From Chitinophaga silvisoli (GTDB lineage Bacteria > Bacteroidota > Bacteroidia > Chitinophagales > Chitinophagaceae): 64,000 nucleotides of DNA. The stretch spans positions 1 to 64,000 of the forward strand of contig NZ_QTJV01000017.1 in the NCBI RefSeq assembly GCF_003412465.1, read 5' to 3'. The notes below the pieces were generated by a model. That model did no database searches. It saw nothing but the letters and a program-made list of their open reading frames with translations, and was not told the origin of the DNA. Position numbers and translations under genes: made by a program. This document shows, one piece after another, positions 1-10,118 of the stretch; within the stretch, counting starts at the first letter, position 1, and each line of letters opens with the position of its first letter.

Positions 1-1
1 A

Positions 2-15
2 CGTGTTATAACACG
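2..15. promoter_or_regulatory. perfect 14-bp palindrome, possible operator
   Basis: The bases CGTGTTATAACACG read identically on both strands. The site lies at the window edge, about 100 bp beyond the stop codon of the MauE-like gene, so it may belong to a gene outside the window. No protein can be named as its ligand. Confidence 0.3.
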
Positions 16-111
16 ATATGATAGATCCATTGAAAGATTTCAAGCTTTTGTTCATCTTGCTTTCGCTTATATTCTATTAAGAAGGCTTACAGCCTATTTA
101 TGAAATAAGTT

Positions 112-552
112 CTAGTGATGTGAATTAGATGAACTAACATGGGCAATGTCATATCGGGATATAACAATCGCCAACGCTCCGAGAAGTAAAAACCCGCAAT
201 TTAGAATGAGATGATCTCTCCAAGATAATAATGAAATTATTCCTCCACAGCTACAAGGTATGTGTTTGCTAAGCTTCATTATTAGAAGGATATAGGTTGT
301 AAAAACCATCATTAATCCTAAAGCAAAATATAATCCCCTGGTTCTCCAATTTGGAAATAAGAGCATAATAGAAATGATCACCTCAGATATTGGAACTATC
401 CATGCAATTCCGCCGGCTATGGGGGCAAGTATTGGCGATTCGGCAATTTGCTCCTTAAACAGGGAAAAATCTAAAAATTTACTGGTTGCAGTATAGACGA
501 ATAGTAAAACAAATAAAAAAGCAACAACATCAACAAAAACAGACCTTTTCAT
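112..552 (-). CDS. MauE/DoxX-type redox-associated membrane protein
   Basis: A small polytopic membrane protein with four predicted hydrophobic helices. It carries the FVYTATSKFLDF opening typical of MauE/DoxX proteins and a Pro-Cys-Ser-Cys-Gly-Gly loop between helices 3 and 4. Family members are thought to work with thioredoxin-like partners in periplasmic thiol redox; the CxC motif fits that, but no partner lies beside it. I chose the internal ATG at 552 (MKRSVFVD) over the longer frame beginning at 672, because the extra 40 residues do not resemble the family and membrane helix 1 starts directly after MKRS. The gene is codirectional with the downstream-numbered GT2 gene, 218 bp away. That gap contains a 29-codon plus-strand stub ending in VKKDKSRIN that may be a relic of a small secreted peptide. 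Confidence 0.75.
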   Translation of the reverse strand: MKRSVFVDVVAFLFVLLFVYTATSKFLDFSLFKEQIAESPILAPIAGGIAWIVPISEVIISIMLLFPNWRTRGLYFALGLMMVFTTYILLIMKLSKHIPCSCGGIISLLSWRDHLILNCGFLLLGALAIVISRYDIAHVSSSNSHH

Positions 553-770
553 AATAAAAGACGATTGATCAATAAATCGTAAATATAAATTCATTGAAAG
601 ATTTAGAATTAGGAACGAAAGAAATAACTTAAGATTCTGATGCTTATTTTCAACCCTAACCCAGTTTTGCAAAAAAAGATGAAGGTTATTCGGGTTGCTA
701 CAGTGTAAAGGATGGCAATCCGGTCAAGAAAGACAAAAGCCGGATTAATTAACCCAACTAAATCATTATC

Positions 771-1607
771 TTATACAATTACACCCACCTTACTCCTGAC
801 AGCCAAACCGGGCTCTGGTAAAGTTGTTCTTCTCTTTAACATTCCATATTTTAAGATACAATAAATGGTTCTCACCCCATCTTTCCAATTAATGGTTTTT
901 CCTTCCTTGTATGTACGTCCATAATAGGATATTCCAACTTCGTAAATCCTTACATACTTAATTTTCGCCACTTTAAGGGTAATCTCCGGATCAAAACCAA
1001 AGCGTTTTTCTTTTAGAATAAACTGCTGAACAAGTGAGGTTTTGAACACTTTATACCCTGTGCACATATCCGTTAAGTTCAAGTTAGCACACATATTAGC
1101 TACGAATGTCAACAATTTATTTCCGATGGTATGCCAAAAAAATAAAATTCTGTGTGGATTTCCCCCAATAAACCTGGAGCCATACACAACATCTGCAATA
1201 TTTTCAACCAATGGCATCAGTAATACATTGTATTCATATGGATCATATTCAAGATCAGCATCCTGAATTAGCATAAAATCGCCGGTTACATGTGAAATAC
1301 CTACATGAACAGCGGCACCTTTTCCACTATTGACAGGTAATGAATAATACTGTATTGAAAATTCCGGATGGCGTAAGATATAATCCTTAATTATCCTTTC
1401 TGAATTATCCTTTGATTGGTCATTTACAATGATGACTTCTTTTTCTATATTCTGAATAAGTTTTACACCCCGGATCTTATCAAGAATTTGTGCAATGGTT
1501 CTTTCTTCATTGTAAACAGGAATAATAATAGATAACCTTAAGTGACGCATCTCATGGATTACCTGTTGATCGGGTAGTAGTTTACTATCAGAAGGGATAT
1601 ATTGCAT
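771..1607 (-). CDS. glycosyltransferase family 2 (polyprenyl-phosphate sugar transferase-like)
   Basis: A 278-residue GT-A fold enzyme. It shows the nucleotide-sugar opening LRLSIIIPVYNEERT near residue 22, VIIVNDQSKDNSE, the metal-binding LIQDADLEYDP near residue 115, and YGSRFIGG. It lacks C-terminal membrane helices, so it resembles the soluble catalytic core of DPM1-like enzymes that load a sugar onto a polyprenyl phosphate. This would supply a lipid-linked donor for GT-C enzymes; two GT-C-like membrane proteins lie just downstream in the window (one dead, one intact), which supports a shared envelope-glycan role by inference. A second start (MRHLRL, residue 20) is possible because the first 19 residues are not conserved in the family. 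Confidence 0.85.
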   Translation of the reverse strand: MQYIPSDSKLLPDQQVIHEMRHLRLSIIIPVYNEERTIAQILDKIRGVKLIQNIEKEVIIVNDQSKDNSERIIKDYILRHPEFSIQYYSLPVNSGKGAAVHVGISHVTGDFMLIQDADLEYDPYEYNVLLMPLVENIADVVYGSRFIGGNPHRILFFWHTIGNKLLTFVANMCANLNLTDMCTGYKVFKTSLVQQFILKEKRFGFDPEITLKVAKIKYVRIYEVGISYYGRTYKEGKTINWKDGVRTIYCILKYGMLKRRTTLPEPGLAVRSKVGVIV

Positions 1608-1994
1608 AATCTATTTTTTATCAATAATGATAATTCGATTCAATATAGAGTTAACATCAAGCTGATATGATAATGGGCCTATTCAGTAAGACTGGGCTAT
1701 ACAATTAAAGTTTTACAAGTTAAAAATTTCTACTGCATTATTTCTTCTATGGAGCCTGCTTTTATTCTTTATTTAAGAATGCCGTAGGAATACAATTTGG
1801 TATTGATGAACATAGATATATTCTGTAGTGCTTGAAATTCAAAAATAGAATTCCGATCACTATAATTACCACTAACTTTTACTAGATTATTAATTTATTA
1901 CTTAAAGAAATCTCTATATCTTAAAAATTAACTTGGTGTCTAAAGGTCTTTTTCAAAAAAATTCGCATATTTATCCTTTAGCGATTTCTCACCA
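1608..1994. other. intergenic region, no gene seen
   Basis: A 387-bp AT-rich divergent spacer between the GT2 gene (minus) and the broken GT-C-like gene (plus). It should hold promoters for both, but I see no convincing TTTG/TAnnTTTG pair, hairpin or open frame. Confidence 0.5.
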
Positions 1995-3058
1995 ATGAAT
2001 GAACCACTAATAAGGTTAAAATTTTGCCTGGTAATAAATAACCCCAATATGTATTTAAAAAAATTATACAATCAAATATATTTTTACCTTATTATAGCTG
2101 TAATTCTTATTTGGATAATTTTCAAGCATTTTTACCCTTATCCATTCATAACAGTAGATTCTTGTTTATATATCGATTCAGCAAGTAAAAACCTAGACAT
2201 CGATTACTGGCCAATTGGTTATTCAAAATTTATTTATCTAGCCGGCTTATTATCCCATTCTCCAACCTTGTTTGTAACAATTCAGTTTTTAATACTTCAG
2301 TTCTCATTCCTCTGTCTCTTTGTTGCATTAAAATCTATTTTCAAATTAGGGAAATGGTCGTCCATTCTAATTTTACTTTTTACAATTTTCAATCCCCTTT
2401 TTATAACAGCCAGTAACCATATAATGTCAGATGCATTATTTACAGCAATTACAATACTTTGGATTGCACAATTGCTTTATATAATAGTCAGCCCCAGGCC
2501 ATATATGATTTACACACAAGCTATATTGGTATTAGTAAGTTTAACGTTACGATATACAGCATTATATTATCCTGCTATAACAATTTTAGCTTTCGCATTA
2601 AGTCCAATCAACTTTAGGCAAAAAACGTTGGGGGTGATTTTGACATTTCTGTTATTAGGGATTTTTATAGAATTTACCCGTATCAAAATGGAATCTGTAT
2701 CAGGCGTAAGATCCTTTTCCTCTTCAAATGGTTGGAAGAAAGCAAATAATGCGCTTTATATGTACGCCAATCTTGCAGATACTGATACCAGCGAAGTACC
2801 AGATCAATTTAAATTAATACATAACATTGTTACATCCTACTTTAAAGGGCCTCATGAAAAAGTTGATTTATTTAATTATCAGTCAGAACCTTCTTACGGT
2901 TGCTTTTACATGTTTTCCTCTGAATCTCCTTTAATCAGGTATGATAGTGTAAGGATCAATGTTCCAGGTGATTTACATAATTTACCGACTTCGCCAAGAT
3001 GTAATTTTTATTTAATTCATACGGTAATTATATAATTAAAAAATATCCCCTGGAATAT

Positions 3059-3067
3059 ATTAAAAAT
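3059..3067. repeat. left target-site duplication of the IS
   Basis: ATTAAAAAT immediately left of the IS terminal repeat, identical to 4481-4489. It encodes the IKN of the interrupted membrane protein. Confidence 0.9.
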
Positions 3068-4480
3068 CACTTTTGTCCGGGTAAAAGAAAGGGTTAAAAA
3101 TAAAAAAGGGGCAATTACGCCCCAATAGTTTATAATTTTGGGTTACCACACTCAAAACATAAACTTGGATAAAGATAAAAAATTTCCCGGACACCCGGTT
3201 TTGTCACAAATATTAGATGTAATACCTAACGCGTTAATACAATCTACTAATCGAAAACATCAGTCAAACAGATATTATAAGCGTTTACCACTGCGGATTC
3301 ACTTGGTTAGCCTGCTATATGGTGTATTCAGCTATTGCAATGGATTTCGGGAAATTTGTGAGGGTATGCGGGCCTGTGAAGGAAAACTGGCCCATCTCGG
3401 TTTTGACAAGGCTCCAGCGAGAAGTACCCTTTCGGATGCCAATACCCACCGAAAGTACCTGGTCTTTGAAACGATTTATTATGGATTACTCAAGAAGTAT
3501 CACTCATTTATGTCGGACAGCCGACTGAAAGGGTTAAGCATTCGGAATCTGAAAATCATTGATAGTACAACGATTTCATTGTTCAGTGAGATACTACAAG
3601 GTGTAGGCCGTAACCGATTGGACGGTTCCCGGAAAAAGGGAGGCATCAAAGTACATACCCTAATGGATGCATTTAGTGGAGTTACAGAGTTTGTCAGGAT
3701 TCCCCCTGCCAAAGAGCATAACCGTAAGTTCCTGTATCACCTGAAGTTGAAGGAAGGTAGTTGGATAGTTTTTGATAAGGCATATAATACATATCACCAT
3801 TTTGCCAAATGGACTACTCAAAAGGTGTGATTCGTTAGCCGAATGAAAGACAATGCGGTATTTCATGTAACAAAAGTGCTGGTGGATAAAACGAAGAAAA
3901 AGCAAGCGATTGGAGTGATAAAGGAGCAATATATTACAGTTGGCATTAAAACAAATGGAATTGAGACTGAACGGCTAAAGCTGCGACGGGTTATTTATAA
4001 AGCCAGAGATGGGAAAAGATATATTTATATCACAAACGATTTTAGTTTACCAGCATCCAAGATAGCTACTATTTATAAGAATCGATGGATGATAGAATTA
4101 CTCTTTAAGCAGATTAAGCAAAACTTCCCATTACGATACTTTTGGGGAGAAAGCGATAATGCCATCAAAATGCAGGTCTATTGTGTACTAATCGCTCAGT
4201 TGCTGATGGTCGTGATCCGGAAAAAGGCGGCTACTAAAAAATCATTTGCGAATATGATTACGGTAATCCGACTGCATTTAATGAGTTATGTGGACCTCCT
4301 TGAGTTTATAAAAGACACTTATAAAGCATGGAGAAAAACACATAATGCGTCTTTTGCCTTTTCTACGTAATTAAACGGGGGGAGCTCCCCATGAAATTGC
4401 AACATTAAATTTTAAGCCTGTATGCCTTGACTGCAAAGCATACAGGAATATTTTACCCCGGGGTTACCCGGACAACAATG
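3068..4480 (+). mobile_element. IS4-family insertion sequence, 1413 bp, transposase broken
   Basis: The left end begins CACTTTTGTCCGGGTAA; the right end, read inward on the other strand, begins CATTGTTGTCCGGGTAA, giving 15 of 17 matching bases. The element is bounded by 9-bp direct repeats (ATTAAAAAT at 3059-3067 and 4481-4489). It carries one transposase reading frame, 3138-4370, interrupted by a stop codon. The intact ends and duplication show an insertion with little decay at the boundaries. Excising it restores continuity with the paralogue sequence, which fixes the boundaries to the base. Confidence 0.92.
3138..4370 (+). pseudogene. IS4-family transposase (DUF4372 + DDE domain) with in-frame TGA
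   Basis: The N-terminus matches the DUF4372 domain that precedes many Bacteroidota IS4 transposases (FPGHPVLSQILDVIP, ICEGMRACEGKLAHLG). The DDE core follows: LKIIDSTTISLF supplies the first Asp, WIVFDKAYNTY the second, and a segment near IYKNRWMIELLFKQIKQNF the Glu (YREK-like region). Both halves are in the same frame; the sole break is a TGA at 3828-3830 between WTTQKV and FVSRMKDN, where relatives continue without interruption. A single nonsense change has therefore inactivated it. The nominal start at 3138 is a TTG; no better ATG is available upstream of the DUF4372 block. Only stop-codon readthrough could yield full-length protein. Confidence 0.88.
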
Positions 4481-4489
4481 ATTAAAAAT
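4481..4489. repeat. right target-site duplication of the IS
   Basis: ATTAAAAAT directly after the right terminal repeat of the IS, identical to 3059-3067. Confidence 0.9.
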
Positions 4490-5345
4490 GTTATTTACCC
4501 GAATATAATTGCTTACTATTCTCCTATTTTACAAATATATGGCAACCATACTCCACTGTATTCAGAATGGCCAAGCTACTATGGCGAAAAGGTAAAAAAC
4601 TGGTTTAATCTAAAAAGAATCAACAACCCGGATAAATGTCTTCAATTTAGAGGAGCGATACTGAGCCCGTCAATGCTTATATTTTCAAGGATTCCCACCT
4701 TCTTTTTATTATCCTTGGTTATAATGGCTATATATGTAAATTTCAAAACACTAGATGCAAATATTAATTATTGTCTGATATTCCTTATAGGAATATGCAT
4801 AATAAACTTTTTGTTTTATATAGCATTATCTCCATCTGTTATACGATATCAATTTAACATTATAACCATTGAATTTTTTATTCCAATTTGGTTAATCGAC
4901 TGCATCAAGGATAACCCCAATACAATTAAATGACGAGCATTTTCAAAGTTGAGGAATTATGATATTTATTTGTTCAAACTAATACTTATTTATTCTGAAG
5001 ATTAGATCATTATACGTTTAACTACATTTTTTCTGCTGTGCAATATAATTTTTATCTTATAAGAACGATAAATAAATCAAAAAAGAAGCTATAACTTGAT
5101 CTTTTCTCCATATTTAAATCAATGTGTAGATCAATTATCCTAAAATAAACGATAATTACCTTTTCAGATGCCAATTAAATACTGATGTAGTTATCCTTAT
5201 TTAGCAATTATAATCATCCAGGTCCAAATATTTATCCAAAATCAACAAGTAAATTTATTATGTAAGTAATGTTGAATTAATTACAACATCTCCTTTTAAG
5301 AAAAAAGAACTGAATAATTCTGTTTTTTTAAAATCATTTTATACC

Positions 5346-5606
5346 ATGACAAAAGCCAAATATTATTCTTAGCGCGATCTGTTTTGTAAGCACTATAGGT
5401 GGCACATTAGCATTTAAAGCACAACACAGATTTAATGAATCACTTATTTGCTACACCACAATTGGTATAGTAAAGGGAAATACGAAAATATATTATGCAA
5501 TAACTAGTGCAAGGAATATTCAAACCCCAATCGAAACAACATTGCTCTGCACCATTCCATAGAGAATAATCTTTATAAGCCGATAAAAGTCAAACAAGAT
5601 CTCTAA
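5346..5606 (+). pseudogene. decayed small secreted-peptide gene, copy 1
   Basis: Across two frames the region encodes a hydrophobic leader (IILSAICFVSTIGGTLAF), then KAQHRFNESLICYTTIG and a tail ending LLCTIP...NNLYKPIKVKQDL. The ATG at 5346 is out of frame with the leader, and a second shift with a TAG occurs after TIP near 5562. It is clearly homologous to the copy at 5885-6153: LAFK(A/S)QHRFN(E/G)(S/N)L(I/F)CYTT and (Y)(K/R)PIKV are shared. The layout (leader peptide, two Cys, about 80 residues) resembles the small exported peptides common in Bacteroidota (DUF6520/NVEALT type), but the family assignment is only a guess. Confidence 0.6.
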
Positions 5607-5884
5607 ATGAAAATCTCTTTAGGTATTGGATTGAATTATAATGTTACTCAGTACTTTCAAAATGTATTCATATAAAAAGTATGATGGCTATACCATTATC
5701 TACAACGAAAAAGAAAACTAGTTAAATTAATAACTAAAAAATAGAATTCTTTATTTTTTTCCCGGCTCCCATATATTCAATATAAAAGAATTGGACGATA
5801 GGATCTTTCATAGTTAAAATTAACGGGCTTTGTTCACTTAAATATTAACAACCAAAATTTAGCTTTTTGATAAAAAGCAATAAT

Positions 5885-6153
5885 ATGATGAAAAAAAAAA
5901 AAATATACTTCTCACCTTAATTGGTTTTTCCAGCATCTTAGGTGGTATATTAGCCTTTAAATCCCAACATAGATTTAATGGAAATTTATTTTGCTATACC
6001 ACAGTCGGTACACCTTTTGGTTCACAAAGAACATACAAAGCAGTACTTAGTACGAAGTATTCAGCTAATGTTTTTAGTGGTACTACCTTATTTTGTACTG
6101 TCCCAATTATAAATAATACATATAGACCGATAAAAGTTGAACCAAATCTTTAG
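5885..6153 (+). pseudogene. small secreted-peptide gene, copy 2, out of frame at a 13-A run
   Basis: The start region is ATGATG followed by 13 consecutive A residues (5891-5903). As written, translation from either ATG stops at TAA 5918-5920. Shifted by one frame it runs uninterrupted as ILLTLIGFSSILGGILAF, then KSQHRFNGNLFCYTTVG, to KVEPNL and TAG at 6151-6153. Only the homopolymer separates start and body, so the break could be a true frameshift, a sequencing error, phase variation or a site of polymerase slippage that restores the frame. The product would be an exported peptide of about 88 residues with two Cys. It sits just upstream of the intact GT-C-like gene. Confidence 0.6.
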
Positions 6154-6547
6154 TAAATAATTTGCTTATTTACAGGATACAAATTTAATGGTTACCTACT
6201 ATTTACTTATAGGTAGCCATTAAATATTAACAATGTATGCTTTATCTATTTTTTCGTTATTAAATTACATAATTATTAAATTAAACAAGATAACTTACAA
6301 TACGATCATATGTATATTATCACAATATTGCCCATCTATTTTAATTAAACTTCCAACTGTAATTATTGCACATACTAAGCAATAACTGTTCTATTAAATT
6401 ATACTGGTTATCCTATTTTATATTTGAGGGTAATTAAATAGCTTAATATTATAAGCTTTGATTGCATTCGCAAGATAACAAACATAGTAACCCTTTAATA
6501 TAAACCATTCGATAATACTCAATATTATTGACAAATACCCAGGAATA

Positions 6548-8032
6548 ATGCCTTCTACACCTGCACTTCAAACCTTAAATACTAATCAAACTTTTAACGA
6601 CTTTATCCTTAACAATAAAGAAAACAAATTATATTTAATCCTTGCAATCATAATAATCTTACTGAAATTCATAATTTACAAATACCTATTTCCATATCCT
6701 AATTTCTTCGTTGGAGAGTCATGGGATTACATTCTTGATGCCAGAAGAAATGCCCCGGTCAGCATCTACCCTATCGGATATTCCATGCTTTTACGATTCT
6801 TCAGTGCATTCACCATCTCCGACACTGCACTCATCATTCTTCAATACACCATTCTACAAGCTGCAGCATTGGCACTTAATTTCACCCTATTTTATTTTTA
6901 TTCTCCTGCACGTTTAATTAGAATACTTCTACTACTATCTGCATTATTTAATCCACTGTTTTTCCCCATAGCCAATACCATATCAAGCGACAACTTTTGC
7001 CTGACACTTAGTTTAATCTGGTTCTCACTATTACTATGGATCATTTATAAACCAACCCCAAAAGCGATTCTTTGGCATAGCTTCATATTATACCTCACAT
7101 TTACTGTCAGGTACAACGCCATGTTCTTTATTCTAATCTCAATAGCAGCATTATACATTTCAAAAACAGACATAAAACTTAAACTGGCAGGCCTGCTCAT
7201 TTACTTAATCCTCATTGGAGCTTATGTCAACCATAACCGTCAGGTCTATTACAAAATATCCGGAATCCGTCAATTCACCCCATTCTCCGGCTGGCAATTA
7301 GCAAATAATGCCCTATACACCTACAGGTATATTCCAGACTCCTTACGCCTGGAAGTCCCCGATAAATTTAAAAATCTGGATAACACAGTCAGAGAATACT
7401 TTCGAAAAGTTAAAAATGATAAAAACAATGAAATAGAAAAAAGAAAAGCCTTTCATGACTATATGTGGGCCGATGAATCTCCACTATGGATTTATTTCAG
7501 GAATAATTTCCCAGGCGGAGAACATTCAAGGGAAGTAAAATATTGGGCAAAAGCAGGTCCCCTATACAAAGAATATGGAACCTGGATCATTACTCATTAT
7601 CCATATGCATTTTTCAAACATGTCATTATTCCTCATATACAAAGCTGGTTCCTCCCTCCAATGATTGCAATGGATAGGTATAATTTTGGATTAGACTATA
7701 TCCATAAGAGTGCAGTAGAATGGTTCAAATATAAACACTCCCAAATAAAAATAAGACTGGTAGATGTTAATATCATTGATGGATTATTAGGATTATACCC
7801 TCTTTTCACACTATTGATCCATTTTCTATTCTGGTTCCTGTCCATAAGGTTTTTCATAATAAACAGAAAAGGCAATTTTAATCCTTTAATTAACGGTCTA
7901 ATCCTTGTTGGCCTTTTTTGGATAACCAATTTTGCATTTAACGTTTTTGCCGGACAGATCGAGATGCGGTACTTATTATTCCCTGTCCATCTCATTACAG
8001 TTTTCTCACTTCTATTAATAGGATTGATCTAG
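6548..8032 (+). CDS. polytopic GT-C-like membrane protein, intact paralogue
   Basis: A 494-residue protein with about ten predicted membrane helices, beginning near residue 29, and a large soluble loop at about residues 225-360. Near helix 1 it has FPYPNFFVGESWDYI, followed by YPIGYSML. An acidic residue in the first extracytoplasmic loop plus a multi-helix C-terminus is the layout of GT39/PMT-type glycosyltransferases, which transfer sugars from polyprenyl-phosphate donors on the outer face of the membrane. No named family was recognised with certainty. It is the full-length homologue of the dead gene at 1995-4933. The 4-bp gap to the convergent AraC gene leaves no room for a terminator. Confidence 0.8.
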   Translation: MPSTPALQTLNTNQTFNDFILNNKENKLYLILAIIIILLKFIIYKYLFPYPNFFVGESWDYILDARRNAPVSIYPIGYSMLLRFFSAFTISDTALIILQYTILQAAALALNFTLFYFYSPARLIRILLLLSALFNPLFFPIANTISSDNFCLTLSLIWFSLLLWIIYKPTPKAILWHSFILYLTFTVRYNAMFFILISIAALYISKTDIKLKLAGLLIYLILIGAYVNHNRQVYYKISGIRQFTPFSGWQLANNALYTYRYIPDSLRLEVPDKFKNLDNTVREYFRKVKNDKNNEIEKRKAFHDYMWADESPLWIYFRNNFPGGEHSREVKYWAKAGPLYKEYGTWIITHYPYAFFKHVIIPHIQSWFLPPMIAMDRYNFGLDYIHKSAVEWFKYKHSQIKIRLVDVNIIDGLLGLYPLFTLLIHFLFWFLSIRFFIINRKGNFNPLINGLILVGLFWITNFAFNVFAGQIEMRYLLFPVHLITVFSLLLIGLI

Positions 8033-8036
8033 TACG

Positions 8037-9038
8037 TCACATAGCCCGTCTCAACTCATCCAACTCACATCCATAATATCTACTAAAAGCTTTATTAAGC
8101 GTCTGCCAATCACTATACCCCGCTGCATGCGCTATCGCCGAAAGCGGCGTTGATTTTTCCGTAAGCAATTCAAATACCATTATCATTTTTGTCATCCGGA
8201 TAAATTCATTCAAGGAAATAGAATAATGCTTTAAAAAGCTCTCTCTTAACTCAGACACAGAAAGATCAAACATACTCGCCAACTGTGCATTAGTAAAAGA
8301 ATGATGGGGATGTTCTATCAGGAATTTAAATAATTTAGTTAACAAATCTAAATGCAAAACATTACCCATCTCAATCGGCAATTGTAAATCCTGTTGAGAA
8401 AAGTTCAGTAACAGATCCAGACAACAACGGTATAGAAAATGATCAGCAGGTATACCTATATGACGACAAGTGAGTGCACGCTGTAACAAATAGCTACATA
8501 CAGGATTGATGTGATAAGGGAATTTATTCAATGGACCACTAATCCCATGTGATTCTAACTTACCCAACCGTGAAAGACCGGGATAAAATTTGGAAAGGTC
8601 ATTTAATGCATTGGGCGGGAAATTTATATGACATGACAGGAGCCTTTGTCCTTTAACCATGGGAACTTTATGTAAATCTGACTCCAGGTTAAAAAGATTA
8701 CATTCCCTTTCTTCCAGGTTGAATGATTTATCTTCATATAACTCCACCTCTAAACTGGTATCATACATAAAATGCAAAGCCCAAATATGCATAGGAGTAT
8801 ATGGACAGAGAATGAAGGATTCATGAGCAAAAACTTCCTGTACCCAAAAAGAAAATGGCCCGACCTGCTTATGCTGGCTTAAAATATCACAATGTTGATC
8901 CCTTTCAAAATAAATCCCAGCATAAGGTAGAATAAACGGTATATATTCTTCAGGTATAGAAGAAACTTCATCATAAGCTACCTCTGTCCTTTCTACATAG
9001 AAAAGTTTTTCAGCTTTTCCTGCCGGATGTGTTAACAT
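8037..9038 (-). CDS. AraC-family transcriptional regulator, paralogue 1
   Basis: A 333-residue protein. The N-terminal two thirds form a putative sensor domain (PYAGIYFERDQHCDILSQHKQ near residue 40). The C-terminal hundred residues form two helix-turn-helix units: FTNAQLASMFDLSVSELRESFLKHYSISLNEFIRMTKM, then STPLSAIAHAAGYSDWQTLNKAFSRYYG. The last helix fits the AraC signature. It is a close paralogue of the regulator at 19814-20800, sharing AGIYF.(R/E)QD..CDILSQH and .LDERECS/N. It is divergent from the alpha/beta-hydrolase gene 209 bp away and may control it; the neighbouring carbohydrate genes suggest a sugar-responsive role, by inference. Confidence 0.88.
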   Translation of the reverse strand: MLTHPAGKAEKLFYVERTEVAYDEVSSIPEEYIPFILPYAGIYFERDQHCDILSQHKQVGPFSFWVQEVFAHESFILCPYTPMHIWALHFMYDTSLEVELYEDKSFNLEERECNLFNLESDLHKVPMVKGQRLLSCHINFPPNALNDLSKFYPGLSRLGKLESHGISGPLNKFPYHINPVCSYLLQRALTCRHIGIPADHFLYRCCLDLLLNFSQQDLQLPIEMGNVLHLDLLTKLFKFLIEHPHHSFTNAQLASMFDLSVSELRESFLKHYSISLNEFIRMTKMIMVFELLTEKSTPLSAIAHAAGYSDWQTLNKAFSRYYGCELDELRRAM

Positions 9039-9247
9039 AGCAGTATTTTTAGTTATTTTCTTTAATGGCGGTGTTAACTTTGAGCGTTCTATTGTTTACG
9101 TGCTAATCTGAGACATACTATATGACATTGCGATTAGCGGAGTTTGATAACATATTTTATGTAAACAAGCCATTCAAATTATGATATTTTTAAATTTATA
9201 TTATACAAACGCGATTACCGCAATCTCCTTAAGAATTTTCCCATAAT

Positions 9248-10105
9248 ATGTATAATAAATACCCATTATTAGTTCTATTTGTATACTTTTCTTGTTTTAC
9301 AAAGGCATTCTCCCAGGAAATCATTCCATTGTACAATAACGGCCAGGTACCAAATGCGAAAAATGCAGATATTCCAACCTTAACCGTCTATAAAGCAGTT
9401 GGAAAAAGCACCGGTACCGGAGTGATTATTTGCTCGGGAGGAGCATATCGGGGAGTAGCAGATATAGTAGAAGGAATACCCGCAGCGAAAAAACTGACAG
9501 CTGCCGGCATTACCTGTTTCTTAGTACAATATCGGGTGCCTGATAGCTCAAAAATGACACATAAAGAAATTGTTCCCGTTATGGATGCGCAAAGAGCAAT
9601 TCAATATGTAAGAGAGCATGCGAAAGAATATAAAATTGATCAGCACAAACTTGGAATAATGGGGTTCTCTGCCGGCGGACACCTGGTCTCAACGCTCTGC
9701 ACACACCTGGATGACATTTATATCGATAACCCCAATCATACTGACTTAAAGCCTAATTTCATGGTGTTGATATATCCAGTTATCAGTTTCTCTGATAGCC
9801 TGACACATGAATTATCACGAAAACTGCTGATAGGCCCGGAAATTACGCCTGAAAAAGTCCAGTACTACTCAAACGAATTACATATTTTTGAGAGCACCCC
9901 TCCTACTTTTATTGTTCATGCAATGGACGACAATGAAGTAAACGTTAAAAACACCTTATATTTCTACGCTGAACTGCAACAACATCATGTTCCCACAAAA
10001 CTATTCCTATATGCGAAGGGCAGACATGCATTTGGCGCTTACAATAGAGAAGCCACTGTTCAGTGGATAGATCCTTGTATTGAATGGATAACTTCAAAAA
10101 AATAA
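9248..10105 (+). CDS. secreted alpha/beta-hydrolase (acetyl-esterase/BD-FAE-like), paralogue 1
   Basis: A 285-residue protein with an N-terminal signal peptide (hydrophobic residues 6-20, cleavage after about AFSQ). The alpha/beta-hydrolase core shows the oxyanion-loop element SGGAYRG near residue 58, the nucleophile elbow GFSAGGH with Ser141, a likely Asp near 227-228 (AMDDNEV) and His260 (GRHAFG). Relatives include carbohydrate esterases that deacetylate plant polysaccharides, and the nearby glycosidase genes fit such a role. The usual PGGGY oxyanion motif is altered to SGGAY here; the second copy at 43860-44720 keeps PGGGYG. Substrate cannot be deduced. Confidence 0.85.
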   Translation: MYNKYPLLVLFVYFSCFTKAFSQEIIPLYNNGQVPNAKNADIPTLTVYKAVGKSTGTGVIICSGGAYRGVADIVEGIPAAKKLTAAGITCFLVQYRVPDSSKMTHKEIVPVMDAQRAIQYVREHAKEYKIDQHKLGIMGFSAGGHLVSTLCTHLDDIYIDNPNHTDLKPNFMVLIYPVISFSDSLTHELSRKLLIGPEITPEKVQYYSNELHIFESTPPTFIVHAMDDNEVNVKNTLYFYAELQQHHVPTKLFLYAKGRHAFGAYNREATVQWIDPCIEWITSKK

Positions 10106-10118
10106 TTGTTTTCCTTTT

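Larger units (their letters stand above)
1995..4933 (+). pseudogene. GT-C-like polytopic membrane protein, frameshifted and interrupted by an IS
   Basis: The N-terminal part (1995 to about 2970) and C-terminal part (4481-4933) align along their whole length with the intact paralogue at 6548-8032. Shared blocks include the FPYP..V..S..YI motif near residue 55, WPIGYSKF, the SNGWKKANNALYMY block and the YGNYIIKKYP block. After VPGD near 2970 the homology leaves the first frame; it continues one frame over through an in-frame TAA to YGNYIIKKYPLEYIKN at 3067. There the IS4-type element is inserted. Removing the element and one target copy restores YIKNVIYPNII, which matches FKHVIIPHIQ of the paralogue. 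The gene is therefore dead twice over, by frameshift/stop and by insertion. The family is a multipass protein with about ten helices, GT39/PMT-like in layout, of unproven function. Confidence 0.8.
4934..6547. other. long AT-rich spacer holding two decayed small genes
   Basis: A 1.6-kb, strongly AT-rich stretch without an intact gene. It contains the two related small-peptide relics annotated separately (5346-5606 and 5885-6153). A short in-frame piece ending YDGYTIIYNEKEN at about 5670-5721 could be the tail of another lost gene. The last 390 bp before the intact GT-C-like gene show no hairpin or promoter I can defend. Confidence 0.5.

Noticed and set aside
666..752. Short plus-strand frame ending in GCYSVKDGNPVKKDKSRIN, like the tail of a small secreted peptide.
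   Set aside because: Only 29 codons, no start codon or leader in frame; kept as a remark in the MauE entry rather than as a gene.
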